DNA from: Amycolatopsis thermophila
GTDB lineage: Bacteria; Actinomycetota; Actinomycetes; Mycobacteriales; Pseudonocardiaceae
Direction: 5' to 3'
Assembly (NCBI RefSeq): GCF_030814215.1
Contig: NZ_JAUSUT010000001.1
Coordinates: 2,790,001 to 2,854,000, forward strand
DNA length: 64,000 nt
Shown here: positions 50,427-60,180 of the stretch, piece by piece
How positions within the stretch are numbered: the first letter of the stretch is position 1
How the letters are laid out: each line of letters opens with the position of its first letter
The notes under the pieces: generated by a model
Seen by the model: the letters and a program-made list of their open reading frames with translations, nothing else
What the model was told of the DNA's origin: nothing
Database searches by the model: none
Program-made: the position numbers and the translations under genes

Positions 50427-52117
50427 CGACCGCCGGGCACGTCGACCACGGCAAGTCCACCCTCGTCGAGCGGCTCACCGGCACCTGGCCGGACCGGCTC
50501 GCCGAGGAGCGGCGCCGCGGGCTGACCATCGAACTCAGCTTCGCGTGGACCGAGATCGACGGGCGGCTGCTGGCGTTCGTCGACGTGCCCGGGCACGAGC
50601 GGTTCGTGCCGAACATGCTCGCCGGGGTCGGCCCGGTGCCCGCCGTGGTGTTCGTCGTCGCCGCGGACGAGGGGTGGATGCCGCAGTCCGCCGAGCACCT
50701 GGCCGCGCTCGACGCGCTCGGCGTCCGGCACGCGCTGCTGGTCGTGACCAAGGCGGACCTGGCCGATCCGGGCCCGGCGGCGCGGTCGGCGCTGGACCGG
50801 ATGGCCGCGACGTCCCTGGGGTCGCCCGAGGTGGTGCCCGTCGGCCGCGGATGGGACCTCGGCCCGCTGCGGCGCGCCCTGTGCGCGATGACCGACCGGC
50901 TGCCCTCGCCCGATCCGGCGGCGGACGTCCGGTTGTGGGTGGACCGGGCCTTCACCGTGCGCGGTGCGGGGACGGTGGTGACCGGAACCCTGGTCGGCGG
51001 CACGCTGCGCGCCGGGGACGAGCTGGAGCTGGCCGGGGAGCGCGTGAGCGTGCGCGGGCTGCAGTCGCTCGGCACCGACGAGACCGAGGTGAGCGCGGTG
51101 GCGCGGGTCGCCGTCAACCTCCGCGGGGTCGATCGGCAGCGGGTGCGGCGCGGGGATGCGCTGCTGACGCCCGGGGCGTGGATGCCCACGTCGGAGGTGG
51201 ACGTCGCGGTGCGCGCCGACGGGGATCTGCACCGTGAGCTGGTGCTGCACCTCGGTGCGGCGGCGGTTCCGGTCCGGGTCCGTCCACTGGGGACGGATGC
51301 GGCGCGCCTGCGGTTGCGGTCGCCGCTGCCGCTGCGGATCGGTGACGTCGGGTTGCTGCGCGATCCGGGCGAGCACCGCATCGCGGCCGGGATCTCGGTG
51401 CTGGACGTGCGGCCACCGCGGCTGGATCGTCGCGGTGCGGCGCGGGCGAGAGCCGCGGAGCTGGCCGCCGGGCGGGTCGCGCCGCCGCCGTTCGCCCGGT
51501 TCTCGGAGCTGCGCGCGATGGGATTCCCGTTGGCGGGCAAGCGGATCGGCGAGTGGATCGTCGACGACGAGGCCCTCGCACGGGCGCGCGACGAGGCGTT
51601 GTCGCGCTTCGCCGAATGGTCCGGTCGTGATCCGGTGGCAGCGGGGATGCCGGTGGAGGCGCTGCGCCGCGTGCTGCGGCTGCCGGCGGCCGAGCTCGTA
51701 CCGGCGGCACTGGACGGCACGGGTCTGGTGATCGCGGACGGCCTGGTGCGGCGGCCGGGCGCGTCGTTGCCGCCGCGGGTGCTCGCGGCCCTGAACCGGC
51801 TCGACGCGGGCTTCCGGGAGCACCCGTTCCGCGCGCCCGAGGCCGACGACCTCGCCCGGCTGGGACTGGGTTCGCGCGAGCTGGCGGCGGCCGTCCGGGC
51901 CGGGCGGCTGACGCGCCTCGCCGACGGCGTGTTCGTCGCCCCGGCCGCGGCGACCGCCGCCGCGGCCGAGCTGGCCAGGCTGCCGCAACCGTTCACGGTC
52001 AGCGAGGCCCGCCGCGCGTTGGACACCACCCGCCGGGTGGCGGTGCCGCTGCTGGAACTGCTGGACGCCCGCGGCCTGACGACGCGGGAGCCGGACACCC
52101 GCCGCCGGGTCGTCTGA
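50414..52117 (+). CDS. selB: selenocysteine-specific elongation factor SelB
   Basis: A 567-residue translational GTPase. The G1 loop is GHVDHGKS at 8-15, G2 lies in RGLTIELSF, G3 is DVPGHERF, and G4 is TKAD. Elongation-factor domains II and III follow (RGAGTVVTGTLVGG). The C-terminal third consists of winged helices that bind the SECIS RNA (FRAPEADDLARLGLGSRELA, FTVSEARRALDTTRRVAVPLLELLDARG). It delivers Sec-tRNA(Sec) at UGA codons. With selA and selD in place, the genome probably makes at least one selenoprotein, but none is in this window. Confidence 0.94.
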   Translation: MHVVATAGHVDHGKSTLVERLTGTWPDRLAEERRRGLTIELSFAWTEIDGRLLAFVDVPGHERFVPNMLAGVGPVPAVVFVVAADEGWMPQSAEHLAALDALGVRHALLVVTKADLADPGPAARSALDRMAATSLGSPEVVPVGRGWDLGPLRRALCAMTDRLPSPDPAADVRLWVDRAFTVRGAGTVVTGTLVGGTLRAGDELELAGERVSVRGLQSLGTDETEVSAVARVAVNLRGVDRQRVRRGDALLTPGAWMPTSEVDVAVRADGDLHRELVLHLGAAAVPVRVRPLGTDAARLRLRSPLPLRIGDVGLLRDPGEHRIAAGISVLDVRPPRLDRRGAARARAAELAAGRVAPPPFARFSELRAMGFPLAGKRIGEWIVDDEALARARDEALSRFAEWSGRDPVAAGMPVEALRRVLRLPAAELVPAALDGTGLVIADGLVRRPGASLPPRVLAALNRLDAGFREHPFRAPEADDLARLGLGSRELAAAVRAGRLTRLADGVFVAPAAATAAAAELARLPQPFTVSEARRALDTTRRVAVPLLELLDARGLTTREPDTRRRVV

Positions 52118-52211
52118 GGGTGGTACTGCCGGGCCCAGGTCGAGCGGTGACTGGGTCAGCCGTGCGCGCCGGGGCACCGTTGGTCTCGTTCCGCCGAGAG
52201 AAGGAGACCCG

Positions 52212-52973
52212 ATGAACTACGACAGCCTCGCCGGCCGCACCGCCGTCATCACCGGCGCGGCCAGCGGCATGGGCGCCGCCACCGCCGAGCTGCTCGCCGC
52301 CCAGGACGTGCGGGTCGCGTTGCTGGCCCGCCGCGCCGGACGGCTCACCGAGCTGGCCGAGAAGATCACCGCGAACGGCGGGCAGGCGCTCGCGGTCGCC
52401 GTCGACGTCACCGATCCGGCTTCCGTCGCGGCCGCCGCCGGCCGGGTGCACGACACCCTCGGGCGCGTCGACCTCGTGGTCAACAGCGCCGGTGTGATGC
52501 TGCCGAACCCGATCACCGACGGTCGCGAGGACGAGTGGGCCCGGATGATCGACACGAACGTCACCGGCGTGCTCCGCGTGATCCGGGCGTTCGTCGGCGA
52601 CCTCGTCGAGGCCGCCGCCGCGGGCCGGACCGCCGACCTGGTCAACATCTCCTCGATCGGCGCGCACGTCCCCTTCCCCGGCTACGCCGTCTACAGCGCG
52701 ACGAAGGCCGCGCTCACGCAGCTGTCCACGTCGCTGCGCACCGAGCTGGGGCCGAAGGACGTCCGGGTCACCAACATCGAGCCCGGCCTGACCGAGACCG
52801 AGCTCGGCGGGCACGTGGACTCCGCGGAGCACGCCGCGCAGCTGGACGAGATGGCGGCCGCCCTCGGCCCGCTCGCCGCGAGCGAGATCGCGGACCTCAT
52901 CGCCTACACGACGAGCCGCCCGCGGCACCTCAACCTGCGGCAGATCATCGTGCTCCCGACCAGGCAGGCGTGA
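52212..52973 (+). CDS. SDR-family oxidoreductase
   Basis: A 253-residue classical short-chain dehydrogenase. The nucleotide loop is VITGAASGMGAATAE, the substrate block is NSAGVMLPN, and the active site is NISSIGAHVPFPGYAVYSATKAAL (Ser, Tyr, Lys). The C-terminal DLIAYTTSRPRHLNLRQIIVLPT is typical of the YdfG-like subgroup. GAGAAGGAGACCCG precedes the ATG. Substrate unknown; it is 95 bases downstream of selB and probably not functionally related. Confidence 0.92.
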   Translation: MNYDSLAGRTAVITGAASGMGAATAELLAAQDVRVALLARRAGRLTELAEKITANGGQALAVAVDVTDPASVAAAAGRVHDTLGRVDLVVNSAGVMLPNPITDGREDEWARMIDTNVTGVLRVIRAFVGDLVEAAAAGRTADLVNISSIGAHVPFPGYAVYSATKAALTQLSTSLRTELGPKDVRVTNIEPGLTETELGGHVDSAEHAAQLDEMAAALGPLAASEIADLIAYTTSRPRHLNLRQIIVLPTRQA

Positions 52974-53040
52974 CCGGTTCGCCTTGTTTCGCTCGGAAGC
53001 GTGACGGGTACTCGACTGTCGGTGAGGAGAGGAGCTCGTC

Positions 53041-53520
53041 ATGGACACGAACGCCTACGTGGCCTTCCTGGTCGTAGGCGCGCTGATCGTGCTGATCGAC
53101 GGTCAGTTCGTCTACCACAGCGGGAAGCGGTACCTGGCGAACGGGCAGTCCGAATCGGAATCAGGCGCGTCCATGGCCCGGCTCGTGGCGGTGCTGTTCC
53201 ACATCGCCACGCTGGGTGTGCTCGCGCTCATCTCGACGATCGACTTCCCCGGTGGCACCACGCCGACGGCGATCGTGGGCCGGATCGGGGTGTTCCTGCT
53301 GGTGCTGGCGCTGGCGCACGGCATCACGATCGCGGTGCTCGCGCGGCAGCGCGAGGAGCAGGTCGTCGAGCAGATCAACACGCGGATGAACGCGCCGCGC
53401 CCGGTGGACCATTCGGTGAACGACCCGGTCGTCTCGCCGGTGCCGGGTCAGGAGGGCCGTGACCCGCGCGTCAGCCCGAGCCTCGAGCGCGGCACCCCCT
53501 ACACGACCGACCAGTACTAG
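53041..53520 (+). CDS. small membrane protein of unknown function
   Basis: A 159-residue protein with three hydrophobic segments: residues 7-22 (VAFLVVGALIVLIDGQF), about 50-68 and about 78-100. A polar C-terminal tail of about 55 residues, rich in Pro, Asp and Arg, ends TTDQY. GAGGAGAGGAGC lies before the ATG. I do not recognise a family. It is convergent with ilvD, with a terminator hairpin between them. Confidence 0.7.
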   Translation: MDTNAYVAFLVVGALIVLIDGQFVYHSGKRYLANGQSESESGASMARLVAVLFHIATLGVLALISTIDFPGGTTPTAIVGRIGVFLLVLALAHGITIAVLARQREEQVVEQINTRMNAPRPVDHSVNDPVVSPVPGQEGRDPRVSPSLERGTPYTTDQY

Positions 53521-53549
53521 GAGTTCCGGGGGCGGGCGGTGAATCCGGT

Positions 53550-53578
53550 GGCTCCGGCGTCCACGTGGCGCCGGAGCC
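53550..53578. terminator. bidirectional terminator hairpin
   Basis: GGCTCCGGCG pairs with CGCCGGAGCC around the 9-base loop TCCACGTGG. It lies between two convergent genes and could end both transcripts. No T-run. Confidence 0.55.
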
Positions 53579-53673
53579 CCGTCAGGTGGCCCCAGCGCCC
53601 GTCCGCCGATGCCGCGGATCCGGCCGGCGCCGCTCGACGGTGCTGCGCCGACTCCCTGGCCGGGTGTAGTGCG

Positions 53674-55341
53674 TCAGGAGCAGATGGCGCCCTGCGCGGC
53701 GGAACCGACGAGCCGCGCGTACTTGGCCAGCACACCGGTGCGCCGCGGCGGTTCGGGCATCTGCCAGCCGTCCCGGCGGGCCGCCAGCTCCTCGGGTGGA
53801 ATCGCCAGGTCGAGCGTGCGGGTCTGCATGTCGAGGACGATCGGGTCGCCGTCGCGGACGAACGCGATCGGCCCGCCGTGCGCGGCCTCCGGCGCGACGT
53901 GCCCGATGCACAGGCCGGTCGTCCCGCCGGAGAAGCGTCCGTCGGTGAGCAGCAGGACGTCCTTGCCCAGCCCGGCGCCCTTGATCGCGCCGGTCACGGC
54001 CAGCATTTCGCGCATCCCCGGCCCGCCGCGCGGCCCCTCGTAGCGGATCACCACGACGTCGCCGGGCTGCAACGTCGGCAGCGCGTCCATCGCCGCCTGC
54101 TCGCCGTCGAACACGCGCGCCGTGCCCTCGAACCGCGACGAGTCGAACCCGGCGCTCTTCACCACCGCACCTTCGGGCGCGAGGCTGCCGTGCAGGATCG
54201 TCAGCCCGCCGGTCGGGTGAATCGGGTTGGACAGCTTGCGCACGACCTCGCCGTCGAGTTCCGGGGGCGCCAGCTCGGCCAGGTTCTCCGCCAGCGTCTT
54301 GCCCGTGACGGTGAGGCAGTCACCGTTCAGCAGACCGGCGTCCAGCAGGGCCTTCATCACCACCGGCACGCCGCCCACCCGGTCGACGGCGGTCATCACG
54401 TGCCGCCCGAACGGCTTGACGTCGGCCAGGTGCGGCACCCGGTCACCGATCCGGGTGAAGTCGTCCAGGGTCAGTTCCACCTGCGCCTCGTGCGCGATCG
54501 CCAGCAGGTGTAGCACCGCGTTCGTCGACCCGCCCAGCGCCATCACGACGGCGATCGCGTTCTCGAACGCCTCGCGGGTCATCACGTCCCGCGCGGTGAT
54601 CCCGGCGCCCAGCATCCCGACAACGGCCTCGCCGCTCTCCCGCGCGAACCGGTCGCGCCGCCGGTCCACCGACGGCGGGCTGGCCGACCCGGGCAGCGAC
54701 ATGCCCAGCGCCTCGGCCGCGCACGCCATCGTGTTCGCCGTGTACATGCCGCCGCACGCGCCCTCGCCCGGGCAGATCGCGCGCTCGATCTTGTCGACCT
54801 CGGCGCGCGAGATCAGCCCGCGCGCACACGCCCCGACCGCCTCGAACGCGTCGATGATCGTCACCTCGCGGCCGTCGACCGTGCCCGGCAGGATCGACCC
54901 GGCGTAGAGGAACACCGACGCGACGTCCAGGCGCGCGGCCGCCATCAGCATGCCGGGCAGGCTCTTGTCGCAGCCGGCCAGCAGCACCGCGCCGTCCAGC
55001 CGCTCGGCCTCCATGACGGTCTCCACCGAGTCGGCGATGATCTCGCGCGACACCAGCGAGAAGTGCATGCCCTCGTGGCCCATCGAGATGCCGTCGGACA
55101 CCGAGATCGTGCCGAACTCCATCGGGTAGCCGCCGCCCGCGTGCACGCCCTGCTTGCTCGCCTGCGCCAGCCGTTGCAGGGACAGGTTGCACGGCGTGAT
55201 CTCGTTCCACGACGAGGCGATGCCGATCTGCGGTTTGGTGAAGTCCTCGTCGCCCATTCCGACCGCGCGCAGCATGCCCCGCGCCGCCGCGCGTTCCAGC
55301 CCGTCCGTCACGTCCCGCGACCGGGGTTTGAGGTCAGCCAT
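53674..55341 (-). CDS. ilvD: dihydroxyacid dehydratase
   Basis: A 555-residue IlvD/Edd dehydratase, the usual length. The three cluster cysteines are Cys51 in NEITPCN, Cys124 in [10 protein letters not shown] and Cys196 in [13 protein letters not shown]. It has the [2Fe-2S] type of cluster as far as the motif spacing tells. It dehydrates dihydroxy acids in valine, leucine and isoleucine synthesis. A close Edd-type sugar-acid dehydratase is possible but the IlvD blocks fit well. It is divergent from boxC, with 219 bases between. Confidence 0.92.
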   Translation of the reverse strand: MADLKPRSRDVTDGLERAAARGMLRAVGMGDEDFTKPQIGIASSWNEITPCNLSLQRLAQASKQGVHAGGGYPMEFGTISVSDGISMGHEGMHFSLVSREIIADSVETVMEAERLDGAVLLAGCDKSLPGMLMAAARLDVASVFLYAGSILPGTVDGREVTIIDAFEAVGACARGLISRAEVDKIERAICPGEGACGGMYTANTMACAAEALGMSLPGSASPPSVDRRRDRFARESGEAVVGMLGAGITARDVMTREAFENAIAVVMALGGSTNAVLHLLAIAHEAQVELTLDDFTRIGDRVPHLADVKPFGRHVMTAVDRVGGVPVVMKALLDAGLLNGDCLTVTGKTLAENLAELAPPELDGEVVRKLSNPIHPTGGLTILHGSLAPEGAVVKSAGFDSSRFEGTARVFDGEQAAMDALPTLQPGDVVVIRYEGPRGGPGMREMLAVTGAIKGAGLGKDVLLLTDGRFSGGTTGLCIGHVAPEAAHGGPIAFVRDGDPIVLDMQTRTLDLAIPPEELAARRDGWQMPEPPRRTGVLAKYARLVGSAAQGAICS

Positions 55342-55514
55342 ACCGGCGACTGTAGGCGCCCCGGAGGACCGGGCGGAACTCCTCGCCGTCGCCCATCCGG
55401 ATGTCGGCGTCGTGAGCCGGTTCGGCGGCGGACACCGTGCACGGGCGTCGCGGGTTGCGGCGGCAGGGCGTGCAGGAGACGATCAACCGGCTGATCGAGG
55501 TCTGCGATCAACTT

Positions 55515-55560
55515 TCTACACAACATTGACGTTCGCCAAGCTGATGTAGAGAATTAAGGC
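55515..55560 (+). promoter_or_regulatory. candidate box-operon promoter and dyad
   Basis: TTGACG (55526-55531) and GAGAAT (55549-55554) are 17 bases apart; transcription from these would begin at or next to the boxC ATG, a leaderless message. TCTACA (55515-55520) and TGTAGA (55545-55550) form an inverted pair flanking the boxes. No ribosome binding site is properly spaced before the ATG. Confidence 0.35.
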
Positions 55561-57177
55561 ATGACGACGGTGTCATTCGATCGGCGGCCCGAGGACTACC
55601 GGCACTGGCGGCTGCGGGTCGAGCCGCCGCTCGCGTGGCTGGAGATGGACGTCGACGAGAACGGCGGGCTCGTCGACGGTTACGAGCTCAAACTCAACTC
55701 CTACGACCTGGGCGTCGACATCGAGCTGTACGACGCCGTCCAGCGGCTGCGCTTCGAACACCCCGAGGTGCGCGCCGTGATCCTCACCAGCGCCAAGGAC
55801 AAGGTCTTCTGCGCGGGCGCGAACATCCGGATGCTGGCCGGCTCGCCGCACGAGTGGAAGGTGAACTTCTGCAAGTTCACCAACGAGACGCGCAACGGCA
55901 TCGAGGACGCCACCGAGAACTCCGGCCAGATCTACCTCGCCGCGGTCAACGGCACCTGCGCCGGCGGCGGCTACGAGATCGCACTGGCCTGCGAGAAGAT
56001 CCTTCTGGTCGACGACAACTCCTCGACCGTCGCGCTGCCCGAGGTGCCACTGCTCGGCGTGCTGCCCGGCACCGGCGGGCTCACCCGGGTGACCGACAAG
56101 CGCCGCGTCCGCAAGGACCGCGCCGACGTGTTCGCCACCCGCCCGGACGGCGTCAAGGGCCGCACGGCCGTCGACTGGCGGCTGGTCGACGAGCTGGTCC
56201 CGCGCCAGGACTTCCGCCAGGTCGTCGAGCAGCGTGCGCGCGAACTCGCCGCCCGGAGCACCCGCCCGGAGGACGCGACCGGCATCACGCTCGAACCGCT
56301 CGACCGCGAGGTGACCGACGAGCGCATCACCTACCCGAACGTCACCGCGGAGCTGGACCGGGACACCGGCGTCGTCACCATCACCGTGCGCGGGCCGCGC
56401 GCGGACGGCTGGCTGCTGGCGATGACCCGCGAGCTGGACGACCTGATCCTGCGCCTGCGCACCAACGAACCCGAGCTGGGCACCTGGGTGTTGCGCACCG
56501 AGGGCGACCCGGACGCCGTGCTCGCCGCCGAACGGGAGGTGCTCACCGGGACCGACTGGCTGTCCAACGAAATCCTGCACTACTACAAGCGCACGCTCAA
56601 ACGACTCGACGTCACGAGCCGCAGCCTGATCGCCCTGATCGAACCGGGCAGCTGCTTCGCCGGCGTGCTGCTGGAGCTGGCGCTGGCCTGCGACCGCCAG
56701 TACATGTTGGACGGTCCGCCGATCGACGACGAGGACAGCGACGAGCGCGCCTGCGTCGTGTTGTCCGACGCCAACTTCGGCGCGTTCCCGATGGGCAATG
56801 GACTGTCCAGACTGGAGTCCCGGTTCTACGGCGAGCACGACCACCTCGACTGGCTCAAGCGGGAACGCGACCGGCGCCTGTCCGCGGGGGAGGCCGTCGA
56901 GCTCGGCCTGGTCACCGAGGCCCCGGACGACATCGACTGGGAGGACGAGATCCGGATCGTGCTGGAGGGCCGCGCCGCGCTGTCGCCGGACGCGCTCACC
57001 GGCATGGAGGCCAACCACAGGTTCGTCGGGCCGGAGACGATCGAGACCAAGATCTTCGGCCGCCTGACGGCCTGGCAGAACTGGATCTTCACGAGACCGA
57101 ACGCCTCCGGGCCGGACGGCGCGCTGCGCCGGTACGGCACCGGTCAGAAGGCGACCTTCGACCGCAAGCGGGTGTGA
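55561..57177 (+). CDS. boxC: 2,3-epoxybenzoyl-CoA dihydrolase (BoxC)
   Basis: A 538-residue enoyl-CoA-hydratase-superfamily protein, far longer than a plain hydratase and typical of BoxC. Key blocks are VFCAGANIRMLAG, NGTCAGGGYEIALACE (oxyanion hole), LPEVPLLGVLPGTGGLTRV, and a second repeat-like half with SCFAGVLLELALACD. It hydrolytically opens the epoxide made by BoxAB, releasing formate and 3,4-dehydroadipyl-CoA semialdehyde. It is the first gene of the operon and is followed by boxB after one base. Confidence 0.92.
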   Translation: MTTVSFDRRPEDYRHWRLRVEPPLAWLEMDVDENGGLVDGYELKLNSYDLGVDIELYDAVQRLRFEHPEVRAVILTSAKDKVFCAGANIRMLAGSPHEWKVNFCKFTNETRNGIEDATENSGQIYLAAVNGTCAGGGYEIALACEKILLVDDNSSTVALPEVPLLGVLPGTGGLTRVTDKRRVRKDRADVFATRPDGVKGRTAVDWRLVDELVPRQDFRQVVEQRARELAARSTRPEDATGITLEPLDREVTDERITYPNVTAELDRDTGVVTITVRGPRADGWLLAMTRELDDLILRLRTNEPELGTWVLRTEGDPDAVLAAEREVLTGTDWLSNEILHYYKRTLKRLDVTSRSLIALIEPGSCFAGVLLELALACDRQYMLDGPPIDDEDSDERACVVLSDANFGAFPMGNGLSRLESRFYGEHDHLDWLKRERDRRLSAGEAVELGLVTEAPDDIDWEDEIRIVLEGRAALSPDALTGMEANHRFVGPETIETKIFGRLTAWQNWIFTRPNASGPDGALRRYGTGQKATFDRKRV

Positions 57178-57178
57178 G

Positions 57179-58597
57179 ATGCCGACCAGGATCGACTACG
57201 ACGCCAAGATCCCGAACAACGTCGAGCTGTCGGACAACCGGCGCCTCCAGCGGGCACTGGAGGGCTGGCAGCCGAAGTTCATGAACTGGTGGGCCGAGAT
57301 GGGCCCGGCCCTGGAGACGCAGGGCGTGTACCTGCGCACGGCGGTCAGCGTCGGCCGTGAGGGCTGGGCGCACTTCGACCACGTCGTGCCGCAGGACTAC
57401 CGCTGGGGCATCTTCCTGTCCGAGCGTGACCCGGACCGCCGCATCGCGTTCGGTGAGCACCGGGGAGAGCCCGCGTGGCAGCAGGTGCCCGGCGAGTACC
57501 GCGCCGACCTGCAACGGCTGATCGTGATCCAGGGCGATACCGAACCGGCTTCGGTGGAACAGCAGAAGCTGCTCGGCCTGACCGCGCCCAGCCTGTACGA
57601 CCTGCGCAACCTCTTCCAGGTCAACGTGGAGGAGGGCCGTCACCTGTGGGCGATGGTCTACCTGCTGCACGCCTACTTCGGCAAGGAGGGCCGCGAGGAG
57701 GCCGAGGCGCTGCTCTACCGCAACTCCGGCAGCCCCGACACGCCGCGCATCCTCGGCGCGTTCAACGAGGAGACCGCGGACTGGCTCGCGTTCTACATGT
57801 TCACCTACTTCACCGACCGCGACGGCAAGTACCAGCTGGGCACGCTCAAGGAGTCGGCGTTCGACCCGCTGTCGCGCACCTGCGAGTTCATGCTCAAGGA
57901 GGAGGCGCACCACATGTTCGTCGGCACCACCGGTGTCGACCGGGTGGTGACGCGCAGCGCCGAGCTGATCCGCGAGCACGACACGATGGACATCGCCTCG
58001 CACGGCGGCATCCCGCTGGACCTGATCCAGCGCTACCTCAACTTCCACTACACCGTGTCCCTGGACCTGTTCGGCAGCGAGACGTCGACCAACGCGGCCA
58101 ACTACTACACCTCGGGCCTCAAGGGCCGCTGGATGGAGACCCGCCGCAAGGACGACCACCAGCTCACCGACGACGCCGCGACGCTGGAGAAGCCGCAGCC
58201 GGACGGCACCTGGACCACCGAGGAGATGCAGAAGATCCTGCTGCTCAACCTCGACCTGCGCGGCGAGTACATCGCGGACTGCGAGTCCGGGGTCAAGCGC
58301 TGGAACAAGATCCTCGGCGACGCCGGCATCGACTTCCGGTTCCGCCTGCCGCACCCTGGTTTCAACCGCAAAGTCGGCATAAACTCCGGCCACCACATCA
58401 CACCGGACGGAACGATCGTGGACGAAGCGACCTGGGAGCGCGGCCGCAAGCACTGGCTGCCCTCCGACGAGGACCTGACCTTCGTCCGCTCCCTCATGCA
58501 CCCCGTGTACGAGCGGGGCAAGATCGCGAGCTGGGTCGCCCCGCCTCGCCAGGGTATCAACGGCAAACCGTTCGACTACGAATACGTGTACCTGTAA
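57179..58597 (+). CDS. boxB: benzoyl-CoA 2,3-epoxidase subunit BoxB
   Basis: A 472-residue class I di-iron epoxidase. Candidate iron ligands are Glu122, the EEGRH block (Glu152, His155), and EEAHH (Glu241/Glu242, His244/His245); FNEETADW carries a further acidic ligand. It oxygenates benzoyl-CoA with electrons from the BoxA reductase, which is not encoded nearby. The gene directly follows boxC and precedes the ligase, so its substrate is made by the next gene product. Confidence 0.93.
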   Translation: MPTRIDYDAKIPNNVELSDNRRLQRALEGWQPKFMNWWAEMGPALETQGVYLRTAVSVGREGWAHFDHVVPQDYRWGIFLSERDPDRRIAFGEHRGEPAWQQVPGEYRADLQRLIVIQGDTEPASVEQQKLLGLTAPSLYDLRNLFQVNVEEGRHLWAMVYLLHAYFGKEGREEAEALLYRNSGSPDTPRILGAFNEETADWLAFYMFTYFTDRDGKYQLGTLKESAFDPLSRTCEFMLKEEAHHMFVGTTGVDRVVTRSAELIREHDTMDIASHGGIPLDLIQRYLNFHYTVSLDLFGSETSTNAANYYTSGLKGRWMETRRKDDHQLTDDAATLEKPQPDGTWTTEEMQKILLLNLDLRGEYIADCESGVKRWNKILGDAGIDFRFRLPHPGFNRKVGINSGHHITPDGTIVDEATWERGRKHWLPSDEDLTFVRSLMHPVYERGKIASWVAPPRQGINGKPFDYEYVYL

Positions 58598-58617
58598 CCC
58601 CCGGGAGGGCGGGCGCG

Positions 58618-60180
58618 ATGGTCGAGTTCAACGCGGTGGACTACCTGGTGGACCGGCACGTCCGGGACGGCGACGGCGCCCGCACCGCGGTCGTCACGGC
58701 CTCCCGCACGCTCACCTACGCCGAGCTGTCGGACGCGGTGCACCGCGTCGCCGGCGGGTTCACCGCGATCGGCGTGCGGCCCGAGGAACGGGTCATGCTG
58801 TGCATGGTCGACGGCGTCGAGCTGCTGACCGGCATCCTGGGCGCGATGTGCGCCGGTGCGGTGCCGGTGCCGGTCTCGACGATGGTCACCGGACCGGAGC
58901 TGGGCCGCGTGCTCGCCGACTCGCGGGCGCGGGTGCTGTGCGTGTCGGACGAGTTCACCGCGGCCGCGATGGAAGCGGTCGAGCTGGCGCCCGAGGTCAC
59001 CGACGTCGTCCTCGACCGCGCGGACCCGGTGCACTTCGGGCGCACCAGCACGCACGACTGGACGGAACTGTCCACAGCGGACCCGCAGGCCACCTTCGCC
59101 ACGTGGGAGGACTCGCCCGCGCTGTGGCTGTACACCTCCGGCACCACCGGTCAGCCGAAGGGTGCGATGCACCGGCACGCGAGCATCCGCGCCGTGTGCG
59201 AGACCTACGGCCGCCAGGTGCTCGGGATCCGGCCGGACGACAAGTGCTTCTCGGTCCCGAAGCTGTTCTTCGCCTACGGCATCGGCAATTCCGTGTTCTT
59301 CCCGTTGTCGGCGGGCGCGTGCACCGTGCTCGAACCGGGGCGTCCGACGCCGCGGCTGGTGGCCGAACGGGTGCGGGCGGAGCGGCCGACGCTGTTCTTC
59401 GGCGTGCCGACGTTCTACTCCGCGCTCCTGGCCACCGACCTGCCGTCGGACACGTTCTCCTCGGTGCGCCAGGCGGTCTCCGCGGGCGAACCGCTGCCCG
59501 CGGTGATCTACGAGCGGTTCCTGGCCAGGTTCGGGGTGGAGATCCTGGACGGCATCGGGTCGACCGAGGCGCTGCACATCTTCCTGTCCAACCGGCCGGG
59601 CCAGGTCGTGCCGGGCACCACCGGCGTGGCCGTGCCCGGGTACGAGGTGGAGATCCGCGACCCGCTCGGCGCGCTGATCGAGGCCACGGGCGAGCCGGGT
59701 GAGCTGTACGTGCGCGGGCCGTCGACGGCCTTCGGCTACTGGAGCCGGTACGAGACGTCCAAGCACGTGTTCCAGGGCGAGTGGCTGCGGACGGGGGACA
59801 GCTACGTGCGCAACCCCGACGGCACCTACACGTGCCTCGGTAGGTTCAACGACATGTTGAAGGCGGGCGGGATCTGGGTGTCGCCGTCGGAGGTCGAGCA
59901 GCGGTTGCTGCAGCACCCCGATGTGGCCGAGGTGGCGGTGGTGGCGGCGCCGGACTCCGACGGCATCGAGAAACCGGTGGCGTGCGTGGTGCCCGCCGCC
60001 GGGCGGGCGGTCGACCCGGACGCGCTGATCGACTTCTGCCGGGAGGGGCTGGCGTCGTTCAAGCGGCCGCGGGCCGTGGTCGGGGTCGAGGAGCTGCCGA
60101 AGACCGCGACGGGCAAGATCCGCCGGAACGTGATCCGCGAGCTGGTCCGGGACTCGCTGCGGCCGGGGGCGCTCGCGTGA
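58618..60180 (+). CDS. benzoate-CoA ligase family protein
   Basis: A 520-residue acyl-adenylate synthetase. Motif A3 is YTSGTTGQPKG (172-182), the aromatic-acid-binding block is VPKLFFAYGIGNSVFFPL, A5 is LDGIGSTEAL, A7 is WLRTGD and the catalytic lysine is Lys500 in ATGKIRR. Benzoate-CoA ligases of box operons have this pattern. It would activate benzoate for BoxB. It starts 20 bases after boxB; GGGAGG lies upstream. The exact acid (benzoate or a substituted form) is not settled. Confidence 0.9.
   Translation: MVEFNAVDYLVDRHVRDGDGARTAVVTASRTLTYAELSDAVHRVAGGFTAIGVRPEERVMLCMVDGVELLTGILGAMCAGAVPVPVSTMVTGPELGRVLADSRARVLCVSDEFTAAAMEAVELAPEVTDVVLDRADPVHFGRTSTHDWTELSTADPQATFATWEDSPALWLYTSGTTGQPKGAMHRHASIRAVCETYGRQVLGIRPDDKCFSVPKLFFAYGIGNSVFFPLSAGACTVLEPGRPTPRLVAERVRAERPTLFFGVPTFYSALLATDLPSDTFSSVRQAVSAGEPLPAVIYERFLARFGVEILDGIGSTEALHIFLSNRPGQVVPGTTGVAVPGYEVEIRDPLGALIEATGEPGELYVRGPSTAFGYWSRYETSKHVFQGEWLRTGDSYVRNPDGTYTCLGRFNDMLKAGGIWVSPSEVEQRLLQHPDVAEVAVVAAPDSDGIEKPVACVVPAAGRAVDPDALIDFCREGLASFKRPRAVVGVEELPKTATGKIRRNVIRELVRDSLRPGALA

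Noticed and set aside
47864-52117. A 1417-residue plus-strand frame ending with SelB
   Set aside because: Only the last 567 residues are SelB; the rest is out-of-frame sequence over selD and selA. The ATG at 50414 is the real start.
48060-52212. tRNA-Sec next to the sel genes
   Set aside because: The gaps (48061-48094, 49088-49142, 52118-52211) are short and none holds a long-variable-arm tRNA or a TCA anticodon loop.
55439-55530. Small plus-strand frame of about 31 codons ending [17 protein letters not shown]
   Set aside because: It looks like a regulator's C-terminus but is too short, has no ribosome binding site and no recognisable family.
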